Shown here piece by piece: positions 15,422 through 24,434 of a DNA stretch of 64,000 bases (position 1 is its first letter; the number at the start of each line of letters is the position of its first letter). The translations under genes and the position numbers were made by a program. This DNA comes from Oscillospiraceae bacterium (GTDB lineage Bacteria; Bacillota; Clostridia; Oscillospirales; Acutalibacteraceae). Below the pieces are notes generated by a model. It did no database searches. It was not told the origin of the DNA and saw only the letters and a list, made by a program, of their open reading frames with translations. The stretch is from the NCBI GenBank assembly GCA_015065615.1, contig SVPY01000004.1, positions 62,001 to 126,000 of the forward strand, in the 5' to 3' direction.

Positions 15422-16873
15422 ATGGCTAAAAATCCCTTAAGAATTACCGATACCATTCTTCGTGACGCTCATCAGTCTCAGGCTGCTACACGTATGCGCC
15501 TTGAGGATATGCTCCCCGCTTGTGAGCTCCTCGATAATATGGGTTATTGGTCACTTGAATGCTGGGGCGGCGCTACGTTCGACTCCTGCATGCGTTTCTT
15601 AAATGAAGACCCCTGGGAGAGACTTCGCGCATTAAAGAAAGCAATGCCCAAAACTCCCCTCCAGATGCTCCTTCGCGGTCAGAACCTTTTAGGTTACCGC
15701 CACTATGCTGACGATATCGTTGCCGAGTTCTGCAAAAAGTCCATCGAAAACGGTATTTCAGTTGTTCGTATCTTCGATGCTCTTAACGACCCCAGAAATA
15801 TGGAAACAGCTATGAAGTTCGTTAAAGAGTACGGCGGTCACGTTGAAGCTGCTTTCAGCTACACAACAAGCCCCGTTCACAGCGAAGATTACTTCGTAAA
15901 GCTTGCTATGAAGCTTGAGAAGATGGGCGCAGACACAATCTGTATCAAGGATATGTCTAACCTTCTTCTTCCTTACGACGCATACAGCCTCGTTAAGAAA
16001 TTAAAGGCTAACGTAAGCATTCCGATTCACCTCCATACACATAACACAACAGGTACAGGCGATATGACCAACCTCATGGCTGCTCAGGCAGGCGTTGATA
16101 TTATCGACTGCGCACTTTCTCCTTTGGCTAACGGTACATCTCAGCCTGCTACCGAGGCTATGGTTGCTACTTTACAGGGCACAAGCCGCGATACAGGTCT
16201 TGACCTCAATAAGCTCAGCGAAGCTGCCGCTCACTTCAGAAACATTGCTTCCAAGCTTGAAATCAACCCCAAGGTTCTTAAAGTTGATACAAACACTCTT
16301 CTTTATCAGGTACCCGGCGGTATGCTCTCCAACCTTATCTCCCAGCTCAAGCAGGCAAACGCTGAAGATAAGTACTACGACGTTTTAGCTGAAATTCCCC
16401 GTGTTCGTGAAGACTTCGGCTTCCCTCCCCTCGTAACTCCCACAAGCCAGATCGTTGGTACTCAGGCTGTATTTAACGTTCTTTCCGGCGAGAGATACAA
16501 GATAGTACCCAAGGAGTCCAAGGGTATGTTAAAGGGCGAGTACGGCGCACTTCCCGGCGCAGTTAACGAGGAAGTAAGAACAAAGTGCATCGGTAACGAC
16601 GAGGTTATCACCTGCCGTCCCGCTGACCTTTTAAAGCCTGAGCTCGAAACCTTAACAGCAGAGCTTGGCGACGTAGCTAAGAAGCCCGAGGACGTTCTCT
16701 CCTACGCATTATTCCCCCAGGTTGCCAAGAAGTTCTTCGAAACAAGAGACAAGGCACCCGAGGAAGTAAAGGTTGAAGCTGCTGCAGCTGCACCTGCAGC
16801 ACCCGCAAAGGTTTCAGACCCCAACGCTACTAAGTCCCTCTACATCGAGGATTTAACAGGCGGCAACTTCTGA
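15422..16873 (+). CDS. oadA: Oxaloacetate decarboxylase alpha (carboxyltransferase) subunit
   Basis: 483 residues. HMGL-type TIM barrel with DTILRDAHQSQAATRMR (metal-ligand Asp), KDMSNLLLP (active-site Lys) and the metal pair in HLHTHNTTG, then the conserved carboxyltransferase domain to about residue 440. A short Ala/Pro linker and a terminal SLYIEDLTGGNF replace the biotin domain, which is a separate gene. It transfers the carboxyl group of oxaloacetate to biotin. The RDAHQS barrel is of the oxaloacetate/pyruvate class, not the methylmalonyl-CoA class. Last gene of the operon; terminator 19 bp after the stop. Confidence 0.92.
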   Translation: MAKNPLRITDTILRDAHQSQAATRMRLEDMLPACELLDNMGYWSLECWGGATFDSCMRFLNEDPWERLRALKKAMPKTPLQMLLRGQNLLGYRHYADDIVAEFCKKSIENGISVVRIFDALNDPRNMETAMKFVKEYGGHVEAAFSYTTSPVHSEDYFVKLAMKLEKMGADTICIKDMSNLLLPYDAYSLVKKLKANVSIPIHLHTHNTTGTGDMTNLMAAQAGVDIIDCALSPLANGTSQPATEAMVATLQGTSRDTGLDLNKLSEAAAHFRNIASKLEINPKVLKVDTNTLLYQVPGGMLSNLISQLKQANAEDKYYDVLAEIPRVREDFGFPPLVTPTSQIVGTQAVFNVLSGERYKIVPKESKGMLKGEYGALPGAVNEEVRTKCIGNDEVITCRPADLLKPELETLTAELGDVAKKPEDVLSYALFPQVAKKFFETRDKAPEEVKVEAAAAAPAAPAKVSDPNATKSLYIEDLTGGNF

Positions 16874-16891
16874 TTTAGCTAAATAAATTTT

Positions 16892-16917
16892 AAGGCTGAC
16901 TATAAAAAGTCAGCCTT
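16892..16917 (+). terminator. Decarboxylase operon terminator
   Basis: Perfect 10-bp stem AAGGCTGACT / AGTCAGCCTT, 6-nt loop, followed by a T-run. Confidence 0.92.
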
Positions 16918-17050
16918 TTTGTTTTGCTTTAATTTTACCACTGCCTTTTTTTCAGAGAATTTATTGCAGCCGTTTATATTTTGTGATGCTTGAAAATTCA
17001 GATGCTATGTTATATAATAATTAAAACTATAAAAGAAAGAATAGAATGAA

Positions 17051-17536
17051 ATGAAAAAACAGGAAAAAACCAACGTAATGCGCCTTTTAGACATCAAGGG
17101 CATTGAATATAAAACATATAATTACGTGGAAAGCGGCGTGATAAGCGGCGCGGACGTAGCCAAGGTACTGAATCAGGACCCCGACAGGGTGTTTAAAACA
17201 TTGGTTACCGTAGGCGAAAGCGGGGGACACTACGTGTTTATGGTGCCCGTTTTAGAGGAGCTGGATTTGAAAAAGGCGGCAAGGGCGGTAAATGAAAAGA
17301 ACATACTTATGATAAAAAGCAAGGAGCTTTTGCCTTTAACCGGGTATATTCACGGCGGCTGTTCGCCTATAGGTATGAAAAAGGAATTCCCAACGGTTAT
17401 CGACGAGACCGCCGAGCTTTTCGATACCGTTTTATTCAGCGCGGGAAAAATCGGTTATCAGGTGGAGACGTCGCCCGAAAATCTTTTTAAAATGGTAAAT
17501 ATTAAATACGAGGATATAGTTGCCGATAAAAAATAA
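17051..17536 (+). CDS. ybaK: YbaK/EbsC-type Cys-tRNA(Pro) deacylase
   Basis: 161 residues, normal for YbaK. Conserved: KTLVTVGESGGHYVFMVPV, DLKKAARAVNEKNILM with the catalytic Lys of the trans-editing site, and the GYIHGGCSPIGMKKEFPTVI signature. It hydrolyses Cys mischarged onto tRNA(Pro) in the cytoplasm. Monocistronic with its own terminator. The start ATG lacks a strong Shine-Dalgarno but AAAGAAAGAATAG lies upstream. Confidence 0.9.
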   Translation: MKKQEKTNVMRLLDIKGIEYKTYNYVESGVISGADVAKVLNQDPDRVFKTLVTVGESGGHYVFMVPVLEELDLKKAARAVNEKNILMIKSKELLPLTGYIHGGCSPIGMKKEFPTVIDETAELFDTVLFSAGKIGYQVETSPENLFKMVNIKYEDIVADKK

Positions 17537-17611
17537 TCTGTTCCCGTTTAAAATAGACTCTGCTTACAAAAAGCGATGCGTTGCGGCACAGTTTGACTCA
17601 TAATAACAAAA

Positions 17612-17646
17612 GAGCAAGAAAAAGGATTTTTCCTTTACTCTTGCTC
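17612..17646. terminator. Terminator between convergent genes
   Basis: Interrupted stem GAGCAAG / CTTGCTC with inner A-rich/T-rich pairing, followed by ATTTTTT on the plus strand, directly before the stop of the next minus-strand gene. Confidence 0.75.
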
Positions 17647-17651
17647 ATTTT

Positions 17652-18545
17652 TTATTTCATTATTTCTCTTAAGGTCTGGTGCAGTTGCCCCGTCACGCCG
17701 TCAATATCGTAGGAAAGCCAAGCGGCAACCACCTTTTTTTCGGGGTAGATGTAAACGCTCTGACCGTGAATGCCGTCCATTTCAATATATTTTCCCTCTC
17801 TGTCAAGCCAGAAGCTGTAGCCGTAGGGCTGCTTGTTGTGGGCTATCGTTACTTTTGACATAGCTTCTCTCATAAATTTTTCGGAAACTATTCTTTTTCC
17901 TTCGAATTCGCCTAAATTTAAGCACATAACGCCGAATTTCAATAAATCTTCCACCCTTAAATAGAGACCGCTGCCGCCTATGCTGTAGCCTTTTGGGCAC
18001 CTTGCAAAGGCGTAGCCCTGAAATTTAAGGGGAGTGAAAAGATTCTTAGTTAAGAAATCGCAAAGCTCCATACCGCTTACTTTGCTTACGATTCTTGAAG
18101 CCAAGTAAAAATGGCTGTCGCTGTAGAGGAAAAATTCCTCCGGCTCTCTTTTTAAAGGCCACTCGAGGACTATTTTAAGGAAATCGTCGGTGGGGTATTT
18201 ATAGATATCGTCGCTGTCAATATCAAGAAAACCGTTTACAATGCCCGTGGTCTGGCTTAAAACGTGCCTTACTTTAACTTTTTTCCACTGCTGGTTTAAA
18301 TTTTCATAGTCATTTTCGAAAATTGAGTAGACGTCGGTATCGAGAGTTAAAAGTCCGCGGTCAATTAAAATTCCCACCGCCACGGCTGTGAAATTCTTGC
18401 AGATGCTGTAAATTGCGTTACAGTCGTTGGAGGGGGCGGTCTTCACGGTTTTCATCTCGCCGTTTTCATAAACTCCTATGCCGTAAACCTGAGAGCGGAA
18501 TTTGTGAGTCTCCCTTACAAGTTTATCGATAATTTTACTGTTCAT
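17652..18545 (-). CDS. Serine hydrolase, beta-lactamase (class C/esterase) family
   Basis: 297 residues. Ser-x-x-Lys nucleophile motif SICK in YSICKNFTAVAVG (residues ~46-58), YSDSHFYLASRI supplying the Tyr of the YxN-like motif, and a C-terminal IHGQSVYIYPEKKVV segment in place of KTG (HGQ type). No signal peptide, so probably cytosolic or an esterase/peptidase rather than an antibiotic-resistance enzyme. The upstream nucleotidyltransferase gene ends 15 bp before it, indicating co-transcription. Confidence 0.82.
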   Translation of the reverse strand: MNSKIIDKLVRETHKFRSQVYGIGVYENGEMKTVKTAPSNDCNAIYSICKNFTAVAVGILIDRGLLTLDTDVYSIFENDYENLNQQWKKVKVRHVLSQTTGIVNGFLDIDSDDIYKYPTDDFLKIVLEWPLKREPEEFFLYSDSHFYLASRIVSKVSGMELCDFLTKNLFTPLKFQGYAFARCPKGYSIGGSGLYLRVEDLLKFGVMCLNLGEFEGKRIVSEKFMREAMSKVTIAHNKQPYGYSFWLDREGKYIEMDGIHGQSVYIYPEKKVVAAWLSYDIDGVTGQLHQTLREIMK

Positions 18546-18560
18546 AAATAAACCACCTGC

Positions 18561-19601
18561 TTATTTTAAATAATTTTCCACGAAGGCGTCAACGTTTTTG
18601 TAAATATGGGGCTTCATACCGATTTTTTCGTATTCCTTTAAGTAAAGGCTCAGGGCATTATCAAAGTTTTCCGCATTTTTACAGAGATTTTTCGGGTCAA
18701 AACTATCCATAAGATTTATTTTTTCTATGTCAACGCCATTTGCAATATCATCAAGCATAAACTGTAACGAGGCGGAATTTACAAAAGAAGCGTAAACGTC
18801 GCCGTTTTTTGCGGCTTCCTGCACTTTATTGCGCCAGTTTGAATACATCTCCTCGTAAGTGCCCGTGAGATTTTCCCTCGAAGGCTCTTCTTTTTTATCT
18901 TCTTTCTTTAAAAATGCCTTGGCTTCTTTAAAAATTGAAGTGAGATTTTCTTTAAGGGCAGATAAACTGCCGCTTTCAATTACTTTTAATGTAAGATTTT
19001 TTATGTCAAAGGGTAAACTGAGGGAAGTAAGCTCCTCGAAATTTCTTTTAACGCCCCTTTTAAAGTAGCGCCCGCTATAGAGCATTAAGGCTTCAAAAAG
19101 ATAGCTTACAGCCGCGCCCGACGAAATAAAAGCTTCGCCCATAGAATCTGCCAAAATGCACTCGGCAAAATATTTTTCGGCTTCAAAGAAAGCTTTTGGC
19201 GCCTTTTCGAAGCGGCAATTTGAGTTCATAATATTTTTTGCTTTGTCCCTTAATTTATAAAGCTTATTTAAGTAAGCTTCATTATTTTCGTTTACATACA
19301 CGATTTCGCTGTCAAGAAGCTTGCTTATATGGGGGTGCTCATACTCTGAGTCCTCATTCAGCATCGAAAAGGTGGTGCAGTAAATATCGAAGCCGATATC
19401 CTCATCCTCTAAAATAAAACCCTCGGAGAGGATTCTGCCCTTTTCGTCATTTATAAGTAAAAGCAGGTCAAGGTCGCTTTTTTCGTGGGTATCACCGGTT
19501 AAAACGGAGCCGTATACCCCGATAAGCGCCAAAGACTCAGGACATTTATCCTGAGCCTTTTTAATTATTGCGTTTATTATTTTATTCTGTGTAGCGTTCA
19601 T
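18561..19601 (-). CDS. Nucleotidyltransferase-fold protein (KNTase/MNT-like)
   Basis: 346 residues. The N-terminal domain carries GVYGSVLTGDTHEKSDLDLL (residues ~28-47), the GS-x-G-x-x-SD-x-DL metal-binding pattern of the pol-beta nucleotidyltransferase superfamily, with a third acidic residue in DIGFDIY. The middle is an all-alpha segment (FFEAEKYFAECILADSMGEA) resembling a HEPN/KNTase C domain. The last third is helical with no recognised motif. Substrate unknown (small molecule, protein or tRNA possible). Lies in a minus-strand run with the serine hydrolase. Confidence 0.75.
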   Translation of the reverse strand: MNATQNKIINAIIKKAQDKCPESLALIGVYGSVLTGDTHEKSDLDLLLLINDEKGRILSEGFILEDEDIGFDIYCTTFSMLNEDSEYEHPHISKLLDSEIVYVNENNEAYLNKLYKLRDKAKNIMNSNCRFEKAPKAFFEAEKYFAECILADSMGEAFISSGAAVSYLFEALMLYSGRYFKRGVKRNFEELTSLSLPFDIKNLTLKVIESGSLSALKENLTSIFKEAKAFLKKEDKKEEPSRENLTGTYEEMYSNWRNKVQEAAKNGDVYASFVNSASLQFMLDDIANGVDIEKINLMDSFDPKNLCKNAENFDNALSLYLKEYEKIGMKPHIYKNVDAFVENYLK

Positions 19602-19642
19602 AGTCTATAAATTTAACTTATTTAAAATAAAATCAATAACAA

Positions 19643-21016
19643 TTAAAGATTGCGGCGGCGCTTTACTCTGCGCATTTTTTCCTTTTTCTTGTTGGCGTGC
19701 CATATAAGGGTGAAGTAAAGAATCAAAAGAACTATTACAACCGTAATAATAACCTTGAACCACGGGGAATTGATAATTTCCTTACCTGTCTCCATAGTGT
19801 GAATAACTTCGCTTCTTGATACCGATTTACTTGCGGTGAGCTCGGCGGTGGCAATAAGCTGATCCTCGTAGTAGAAGGAAACTTTACCTATTTTATCGCC
19901 TTTCTTTATGGGGGCTTCAACGCTTTCGGGAATGTCGGTTACCGCTCTTAATGCCGAAACGGAGACGTTATTGGGTAAGAGGGTGTAAATAGTCTCCCTT
20001 GCCACAAGCTGTAAATTGCTTACGTCCCAGGAATAAAGCACGTCCACGTCGCCTAAAAGGTCGCCCTCGTTGGCTATGATTTTAAGCGAGACCTGAGTGA
20101 AGCCCCAGCGGAACATATTTGCCGCGTCCTTTTTAGCGCCGTTATTTATTATGTAGCCGTACTCATCGTACATAGGAGCGCCCAAAGCAACGCAAACGTA
20201 GCTGTAACCGCTGTAGGTGGCGGATGCCGCCACGCAGAAGCCCGCTCTGTCGGAGGAGCCTGCCTTCATACCCGTGGCGTAGGTGTAGAAAGAGGCGTCG
20301 TTATCGGCGTGGGTGAGCATATTGTTGGTGGTATATACCGTTCTTTTGTAGGTACAGATATCGTTGACGGGAAGTGTGTAATAAGTTTTGCCCACTATCT
20401 CGGTGAAATAGGGGAGGGTGGAGGCGTAAAGCGCCATTTTTGCCACGTCCGCAGAGGTGGAGTAGCTGTTTACGTCGTCAAGACCCGTAGTGTCGGTAAA
20501 ATACGTATCGTTACAGCCAAGCTCCTTTGCTTTCTTATTCATAAGGTCCACAAAGTAGGAGCCGGAGTCGCTTTCGGGGTAAAGCTCGTCGATATAGGTC
20601 TGCAGAGCGATAGCCGCGTCGTTACCCGTAGGTATCATAAGCATGTGGAAAAGGTCAATAAGGCTCAGTTCCTCCCCTGCAAGGTACAAAGGGGAGGTTT
20701 TTGCGTAGCTGTAGGAATTATCTATCATCTGCTGGGTGATAAATATCTTCGTATCCTCGGCGTTGGGGATATTCTCGTAAGCCACTATGTAGGTCATAAT
20801 TTTCGTAAGTGAAGCTATGGGGCGCTTAACGTGGCTGTTTTCCGAATATATCGTGATGCCAGTATCCAGATTTACAAGGCTTAAAGATTCTGAGGTGTGC
20901 TCGAAATCGTACTCAAAGCCTATTTCGCTGTTGTTCGTTTCCGTAGCGAAAATATTAATGCTGAAAGCAGAAAAAAGTAAAGTAAGCGCAAGAAGCGCTG
21001 AGATTATTTTCTTCAA
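19643..21016 (-). CDS. dacA: D-alanyl-D-alanine carboxypeptidase (PBP5/6-type)
   Basis: 457 residues starting at a TTG with AAAGGA 9 bp upstream. Signal peptide (residues 1-~25, ISALLALTLLFSAFSINIFA), S11 peptidase motifs SxxK in IASLTKIMTY, TGN in MIPTGNDAA (Thr replaces the usual Ser of SxN) and KAG in MKAGSSDRAG (KTG variant). A beta-rich PBP5 C domain follows, then a C-terminal membrane span (FKVIITVVIVLLILYFTLI) and a very basic tail. It trims terminal D-Ala from peptidoglycan stem peptides outside the membrane. The two altered motifs merit an activity check. Confidence 0.9.
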   Translation of the reverse strand: MKKIISALLALTLLFSAFSINIFATETNNSEIGFEYDFEHTSESLSLVNLDTGITIYSENSHVKRPIASLTKIMTYIVAYENIPNAEDTKIFITQQMIDNSYSYAKTSPLYLAGEELSLIDLFHMLMIPTGNDAAIALQTYIDELYPESDSGSYFVDLMNKKAKELGCNDTYFTDTTGLDDVNSYSTSADVAKMALYASTLPYFTEIVGKTYYTLPVNDICTYKRTVYTTNNMLTHADNDASFYTYATGMKAGSSDRAGFCVAASATYSGYSYVCVALGAPMYDEYGYIINNGAKKDAANMFRWGFTQVSLKIIANEGDLLGDVDVLYSWDVSNLQLVARETIYTLLPNNVSVSALRAVTDIPESVEAPIKKGDKIGKVSFYYEDQLIATAELTASKSVSRSEVIHTMETGKEIINSPWFKVIITVVIVLLILYFTLIWHANKKKEKMRRVKRRRNL

Positions 21017-21040
21017 GATATTTTATCCTTTCTTAAGGGA

Positions 21041-21673
21041 TTAGGTGTTTTTGTATTTATTTAAAAGTTCGCTTGCAAGGGTGGGGCCTACGCGCAAAAA
21101 GTCGGCAGGTTCCTTGAAATTAAGGGAGCGGAGTATCTCGCAGCAGTTATCGTAAACTTCCTTTTTGATGTTGTGGTACTGAGGTTTATTGTCCCCTGCA
21201 AAGAAAAGTGCAAATTCAATGCCTTCGTCGCTGAGCTTTGAAAAATATGCTTTGATATTATCGCTGCCGAAGGATTTTTTCAGGATTTCCAAAAGGGAAT
21301 TTTTAACCATTTCAACGGCTACGTCGTCAAGGGAGCTGTCGAATATAAGTATTTTTTCCTTAAGCTCTGCTAAATCCTTAACTCTTCTCTTGATCACGTT
21401 CTTTAAAGAGGCGGGGGCTTCCACCTTACTGCCCTGTGAGCCCGTGCGGTAGAGACCTACCATAAAGCCTTTTTTAGGGTCGTGGTAAATTGTGGGGTAC
21501 ATAAGCTGGCTTTTGTAGCCGCAGTTTTCGCACTCAAAGTCGAAAAAAGTCTCTTTAAGGATTTTTTCCTTAAGCTCGGGGTTTTCCAAAGCGTTTACTG
21601 CAGATATAACAGTAAGTTTTTTTGTGCTGCCGCAGTTGGGGCAGGCTACGTCCTTATTAATAAAAGTAGACAT
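21041..21673 (-). CDS. CpXC domain protein
   Basis: 210 residues. N-terminal zinc-ribbon-like region with two CxxC pairs (ACPNCGSTK and ECENCGYKS), the pattern that names the CpXC family, followed by an alpha/beta C-terminal domain (~95-210) with no known function. Cytoplasmic. It follows mnmA (48 bp) and precedes dacA (24 bp), in a minus-strand operon. Confidence 0.78.
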   Translation of the reverse strand: MSTFINKDVACPNCGSTKKLTVISAVNALENPELKEKILKETFFDFECENCGYKSQLMYPTIYHDPKKGFMVGLYRTGSQGSKVEAPASLKNVIKRRVKDLAELKEKILIFDSSLDDVAVEMVKNSLLEILKKSFGSDNIKAYFSKLSDEGIEFALFFAGDNKPQYHNIKKEVYDNCCEILRSLNFKEPADFLRVGPTLASELLNKYKNT

Positions 21674-21721
21674 AATTTTCCTTCCGAATATTTTTGTAAT
21701 TTGAATTGTTTTTAAAATTAA

Positions 21722-22789
21722 TTATATTATGGTTCCGCCGCCTATAACCGTGTCGCCGATATAGAATACTGCCGCCTGACCCGGGGTGACGGATTTCTGC
21801 TTTTCGCTGAATGTTAATTTATAAACGCCGTTTTCTTTTGTAAGCTTTGCTTTGGAGGGCTTTGCCTGATAGCGGATTTTCGCTTCTACCTGAAGCTCAC
21901 TTTCAATTTCGTCTACGGCTATTAAATTTACGTCCCTTAAATACACCGTGTCGCTCATAAGTCCTTCAAGGCGGGAGAGCATTACGGCATTATTTTCGGC
22001 GTCTATTTTCTTAACGTACATCGGCTCGCCGAAGGTGATGCCAAGACCCTTGCGCTGACCGATGGTATAGCGGTAAATGCCCGTGTGCTGACCTAAAATT
22101 TTGCCCTCGGCGTTTATGAAGTTGCCCCTTTCAGGTAACTTGCCGCCGTAATTTTCAAGAAAACTTATATAATCGTTATTTTTTATGAAGCATATCTCCT
22201 GGCTGTCGGGCTTATTGGCAACGGGGAGATTGTAGCTTGCTACCAGCGCCCTTGCTTCATCCTTACTCATATTCCATAAAGGGAAAACGGAGTGGGAGAG
22301 CTGGCGCTCATTAAGGCCGTATAAAAAATAACTCTGGTCCTTATTGGTGGGGGCTTTTTTTAATAGAGTTCTGCCGTCCTCGCCCTTGCTGAGAACTGCG
22401 TAGTGACCAGTTGCAATCATATCACAGCCGTTTTTAAGGGCAAAATCCAGCATTGCGCCGAATTTTAAATTGATGTTGCACTGCACGCAGGGGTTGGGAG
22501 TTCTGCCGGATAAATAGGATTTTATAAAATCATCTATTACCTTTTCTTCAAAAAGCTCGGAAAAGTCGGGGGCAAGGTGGGGGATAGAGAGGGCGTCGCA
22601 TACTTTTTTCGCGTCCTGTGCATCCTTATACAGATTCAGCTTTTCGCTCTCGCTTAAAAATTTTGCGGGCTTTAAAATCATGGTAACACCCACTACGTCA
22701 AAGCCGCTTTCTTTAAGCTTAATGGCGGCGGCAGAGCTATCAACTCCGCCGCTCATACCAAGCATAACTTTTGTTTTTTTGTTTTCCAT
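21722..22789 (-). CDS. mnmA: tRNA-specific 2-thiouridylase
   Basis: 355 residues from the start at 22789 (MENKKTK); a longer frame to 22873 would overlap the upstream gene. N-terminal PP-loop VMLGMSGGVDSSAAA binds ATP; catalytic Cys in NPCVQCNINLKFG and second Cys in DSQEICFI; C-terminal beta-barrel with KIRYQAKPSKA and SVTPGQAAVFY. It installs the 2-thio group at U34 of Lys/Glu/Gln tRNAs. The start codon lies one base after the upstream stop (22791), so translation is coupled. Confidence 0.95.
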   Translation of the reverse strand: MENKKTKVMLGMSGGVDSSAAAIKLKESGFDVVGVTMILKPAKFLSESEKLNLYKDAQDAKKVCDALSIPHLAPDFSELFEEKVIDDFIKSYLSGRTPNPCVQCNINLKFGAMLDFALKNGCDMIATGHYAVLSKGEDGRTLLKKAPTNKDQSYFLYGLNERQLSHSVFPLWNMSKDEARALVASYNLPVANKPDSQEICFIKNNDYISFLENYGGKLPERGNFINAEGKILGQHTGIYRYTIGQRKGLGITFGEPMYVKKIDAENNAVMLSRLEGLMSDTVYLRDVNLIAVDEIESELQVEAKIRYQAKPSKAKLTKENGVYKLTFSEKQKSVTPGQAAVFYIGDTVIGGGTII

Positions 22790-22790
22790 A

Positions 22791-23294
22791 TTATTCAAAG
22801 CTGAGATTTTTCTCATCCTGAGATTCAAAATCGGGAGTTTCAGTTTCTTTGTGCTGTTCAACGGATTCATCAACTATGTGGTCGCCGGGAACGTAATTTG
22901 TTCCGTTTTCCTCATCCTCTGCGTACGTGTAGGGGGAGAAGGAGAGCTCCTCTTCAAAAGAAGCAGAGGTTTCTTCTTTATTATTGGATTCTACCGTTTT
23001 TTCTTCGCCGTCGCTGAGAAGTGCCTCTAACTTTTCGGCGTATTTTTCAATTTTCTCTCTTGCTTCGTCAAGCTGAGCGCAGTAGGGCTCAGTAACAAGG
23101 TCATCTTTACTGCGCAGATTATGATAATAATATTTACCCAGCGCTATGTATGCTCTCTCGCAGATTTTCTCCTCGTTTTTGATATTGGTGCGAAGGCGTA
23201 CCGTTGCGGCTGTCTTTTTGCTTTTATCGGAAAGTGTCTTTTTGGCGCTTCCTACAAATTCAGTGAGGTTTTTAAAGATGTCCATTTTAGTCAT
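22791..23294 (-). CDS. Conserved hypothetical protein with acidic tail
   Basis: 167 residues. Residues 1-~90 are helical and basic (FVGSAKKTLSDKSKKTAATV, then ERAYIALGKYYYHNLRS); the last ~75 residues are Glu/Ser-rich and probably disordered. The first half resembles small clostridial proteins found beside stress or envelope genes, but I do not recognise a named family. It is first in the mnmA-CpXC-dacA run and ends one base before the mnmA start. Confidence 0.65.
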   Translation of the reverse strand: MTKMDIFKNLTEFVGSAKKTLSDKSKKTAATVRLRTNIKNEEKICERAYIALGKYYYHNLRSKDDLVTEPYCAQLDEAREKIEKYAEKLEALLSDGEEKTVESNNKEETSASFEEELSFSPYTYAEDEENGTNYVPGDHIVDESVEQHKETETPDFESQDEKNLSFE

Positions 23295-23436
23295 TCCTTT
23301 TTAAAGCATTATATATGGATTTTAATAATTTCCTACAATAATTATATACCAAAACTTTATAAATTTCTATAAAAAGATGAAAAAATTTTATGTAAATTCA
23401 AAGAAAAATATTTCCAAAATAAATTTATAAAACCCC

Positions 23437-23489
23437 TTGCCAAACGAACATAAGTTCGCTACAATATAATATATACGAACAGATGTTCG
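23437..23489 (+). promoter_or_regulatory. SOS promoter: two LexA boxes over a sigma-A promoter
   Basis: TTGCCA (23437-23442) and TACAAT (23460-23465) are 17 bp apart. A perfect CGAACATAAGTTCG (23445-23458) occupies the spacer, and a second, CGAACAGATGTTCG (23476-23489), lies just downstream of the -10. Both match the Gram-positive LexA/DinR box CGAAC-N4-GTTCG and their centres are 31 bp (three helical turns) apart. The promoter reads into the small coiled-coil and sigma-like genes. Confidence 0.85.
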
Positions 23490-23602
23490 AATATAAATTT
23501 GCCGTAAGCACATAGCTTTAAAGTTAAGGTAATCCACTCTGCCTTGCTTGTTTCGGCACAAAACGAATACGTTTATTTTAATTAATGAGGAATGATACTG
23601 AT

Positions 23603-23827
23603 ATGAAGACGAATTATGAATTAGGAATGGAATATTTAAAGAAAGCAGAAAAAGTAAAGGAGAAAATAGATTATCTTACAAAAGAGCTTGAAAAAAAGGC
23701 GAATTTAAAAGGCGCCTGCGACAGAGTAGAGGCAAACCACCGCATAAGGGTGCTTTACGAGATGTATATCGATTTGAAATCCGTGGGAAATAAGCTTACG
23801 GGAGGGAATAAAAATGTTCGACCTTAA
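23603..23827 (+). CDS. Small coiled-coil protein of a phage-like SOS operon
   Basis: 74 residues from the ATG at 23603, chosen because GAGGA lies 11 bp upstream; an ATG at 23585 has no RBS. Highly charged, predicted mostly alpha-helical with a coiled coil (KKAEKVKEKIDYLTKELEKK). No family recognised. The stop overlaps the start of the sigma-like gene by 14 bases, so the two are translationally coupled. First gene after the double LexA box. Confidence 0.7.
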   Translation: MKTNYELGMEYLKKAEKVKEKIDYLTKELEKKANLKGACDRVEANHRIRVLYEMYIDLKSVGNKLTGGNKNVRP

Positions 23828-24074
23828 AAAGTTCCTGCCCGAAACCAAGGAAAATTACGAGGGGGAAAATATCGATAAATTAAAAAGGCTCATTATAAAA
23901 ATAATTAACGAGGAGCTTACAAAAAAGCAAAAGGAATATTTTTACCTCTATGTTATGGAAAATAGAAAAATTACCGAAATAGCAGTGATGAAAGGGGTGA
24001 GCAAATCTGCCGTAAGCAATAATCTCAGGCGCTCAAGGGAGAAGATAAGGAAAATCGTTGGGTACACCTTGTGA
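23814..24074 (+). CDS. Sigma-70 region 4-like helix-turn-helix protein
   Basis: 86 residues. The C-terminal two-thirds is a sigma region 4 domain: LTKKQKEYFYLYVMENRKIT-EIA, then VSKSAVSNNLRRSREKIRKI, the -35-recognition helix-turn-helix. Region 2 (-10 binding, core binding) is absent, so it cannot be a complete sigma factor; similar region-4-only proteins occur in prophages and conjugative elements (ArpU/YlxM-like). GGAGGG precedes the ATG inside the upstream gene. With the LexA-type promoter it would be made on DNA damage. Confidence 0.8.
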   Translation: MFDLKKFLPETKENYEGENIDKLKRLIIKIINEELTKKQKEYFYLYVMENRKITEIAVMKGVSKSAVSNNLRRSREKIRKIVGYTL

Positions 24075-24160
24075 CGTGTTTTGTGTATGAAATAAAAGGA
24101 CAGAATTTATATCTGCACTTTTTGCAATCAATTTGGAGACGGTTGCTCCCACCACTCCTA

Positions 24161-24330
24161 CCTCGGCTCCCTTGCAAAAATTCTCATACTTGCGTATTCG
24201 AATTTCGGGAGCTGTCGAGCAAACTTGTTTGTGAGACTGAGGGGTTATTATGAAAAAATTATTCTAATCTTTTCAACCCCTCCGTCACAGCATTGCCGTG
24301 ACACCTCCCCTTACAGGGGAGGCGAGGTCA
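24161..24330. repeat. Two family A hairpin repeats, tail to tail
   Basis: 24161-24246 is a reverse-oriented copy (CCTCGGCTCCC...GGGAGCTGTC-stem-GACTGAGGGGTT) and 24275-24330 a forward copy (AACCCCTCCGTC-stem-GACACCTCCCC...GGGGAGG). In the first the stem is TCGAGCAAAC/GTTTGTGAGA, in the second GTCAC...GTGAC. The reverse copy is about 80% identical to 33813-33899 outside the stem, whose arms differ together. The whole 24075-24400 gap holds no gene. Confidence 0.75.
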
Positions 24331-24400
24331 TACGAGGGTGAAGGGATATGAATAAATCCTGTCTCTTACGTTTCCCCAAAAACTTCACAAACAATAAAAA

Positions 24401-24428
24401 ACCGACAGACTTAAAAAAATCTGTCGGT
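24401..24428 (-). terminator. Lysis-cassette terminator
   Basis: Perfect stem ACCGACAGA / TCTGTCGGT with a 10-nt loop, followed on the minus strand by TTTTTTATT; 6 bp after the lysozyme stop. Confidence 0.9.
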
Positions 24429-24434
24429 GATTTT

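Noticed and set aside
17652-18545. Antibiotic-resistance beta-lactamase
   Set aside because: No signal peptide, HGQ in place of KTG; better read as a general serine esterase/peptidase.
23585-24074. Complete alternative sigma factor
   Set aside because: Only region 4 is present; regions 2 and 3 are missing in both small ORFs.
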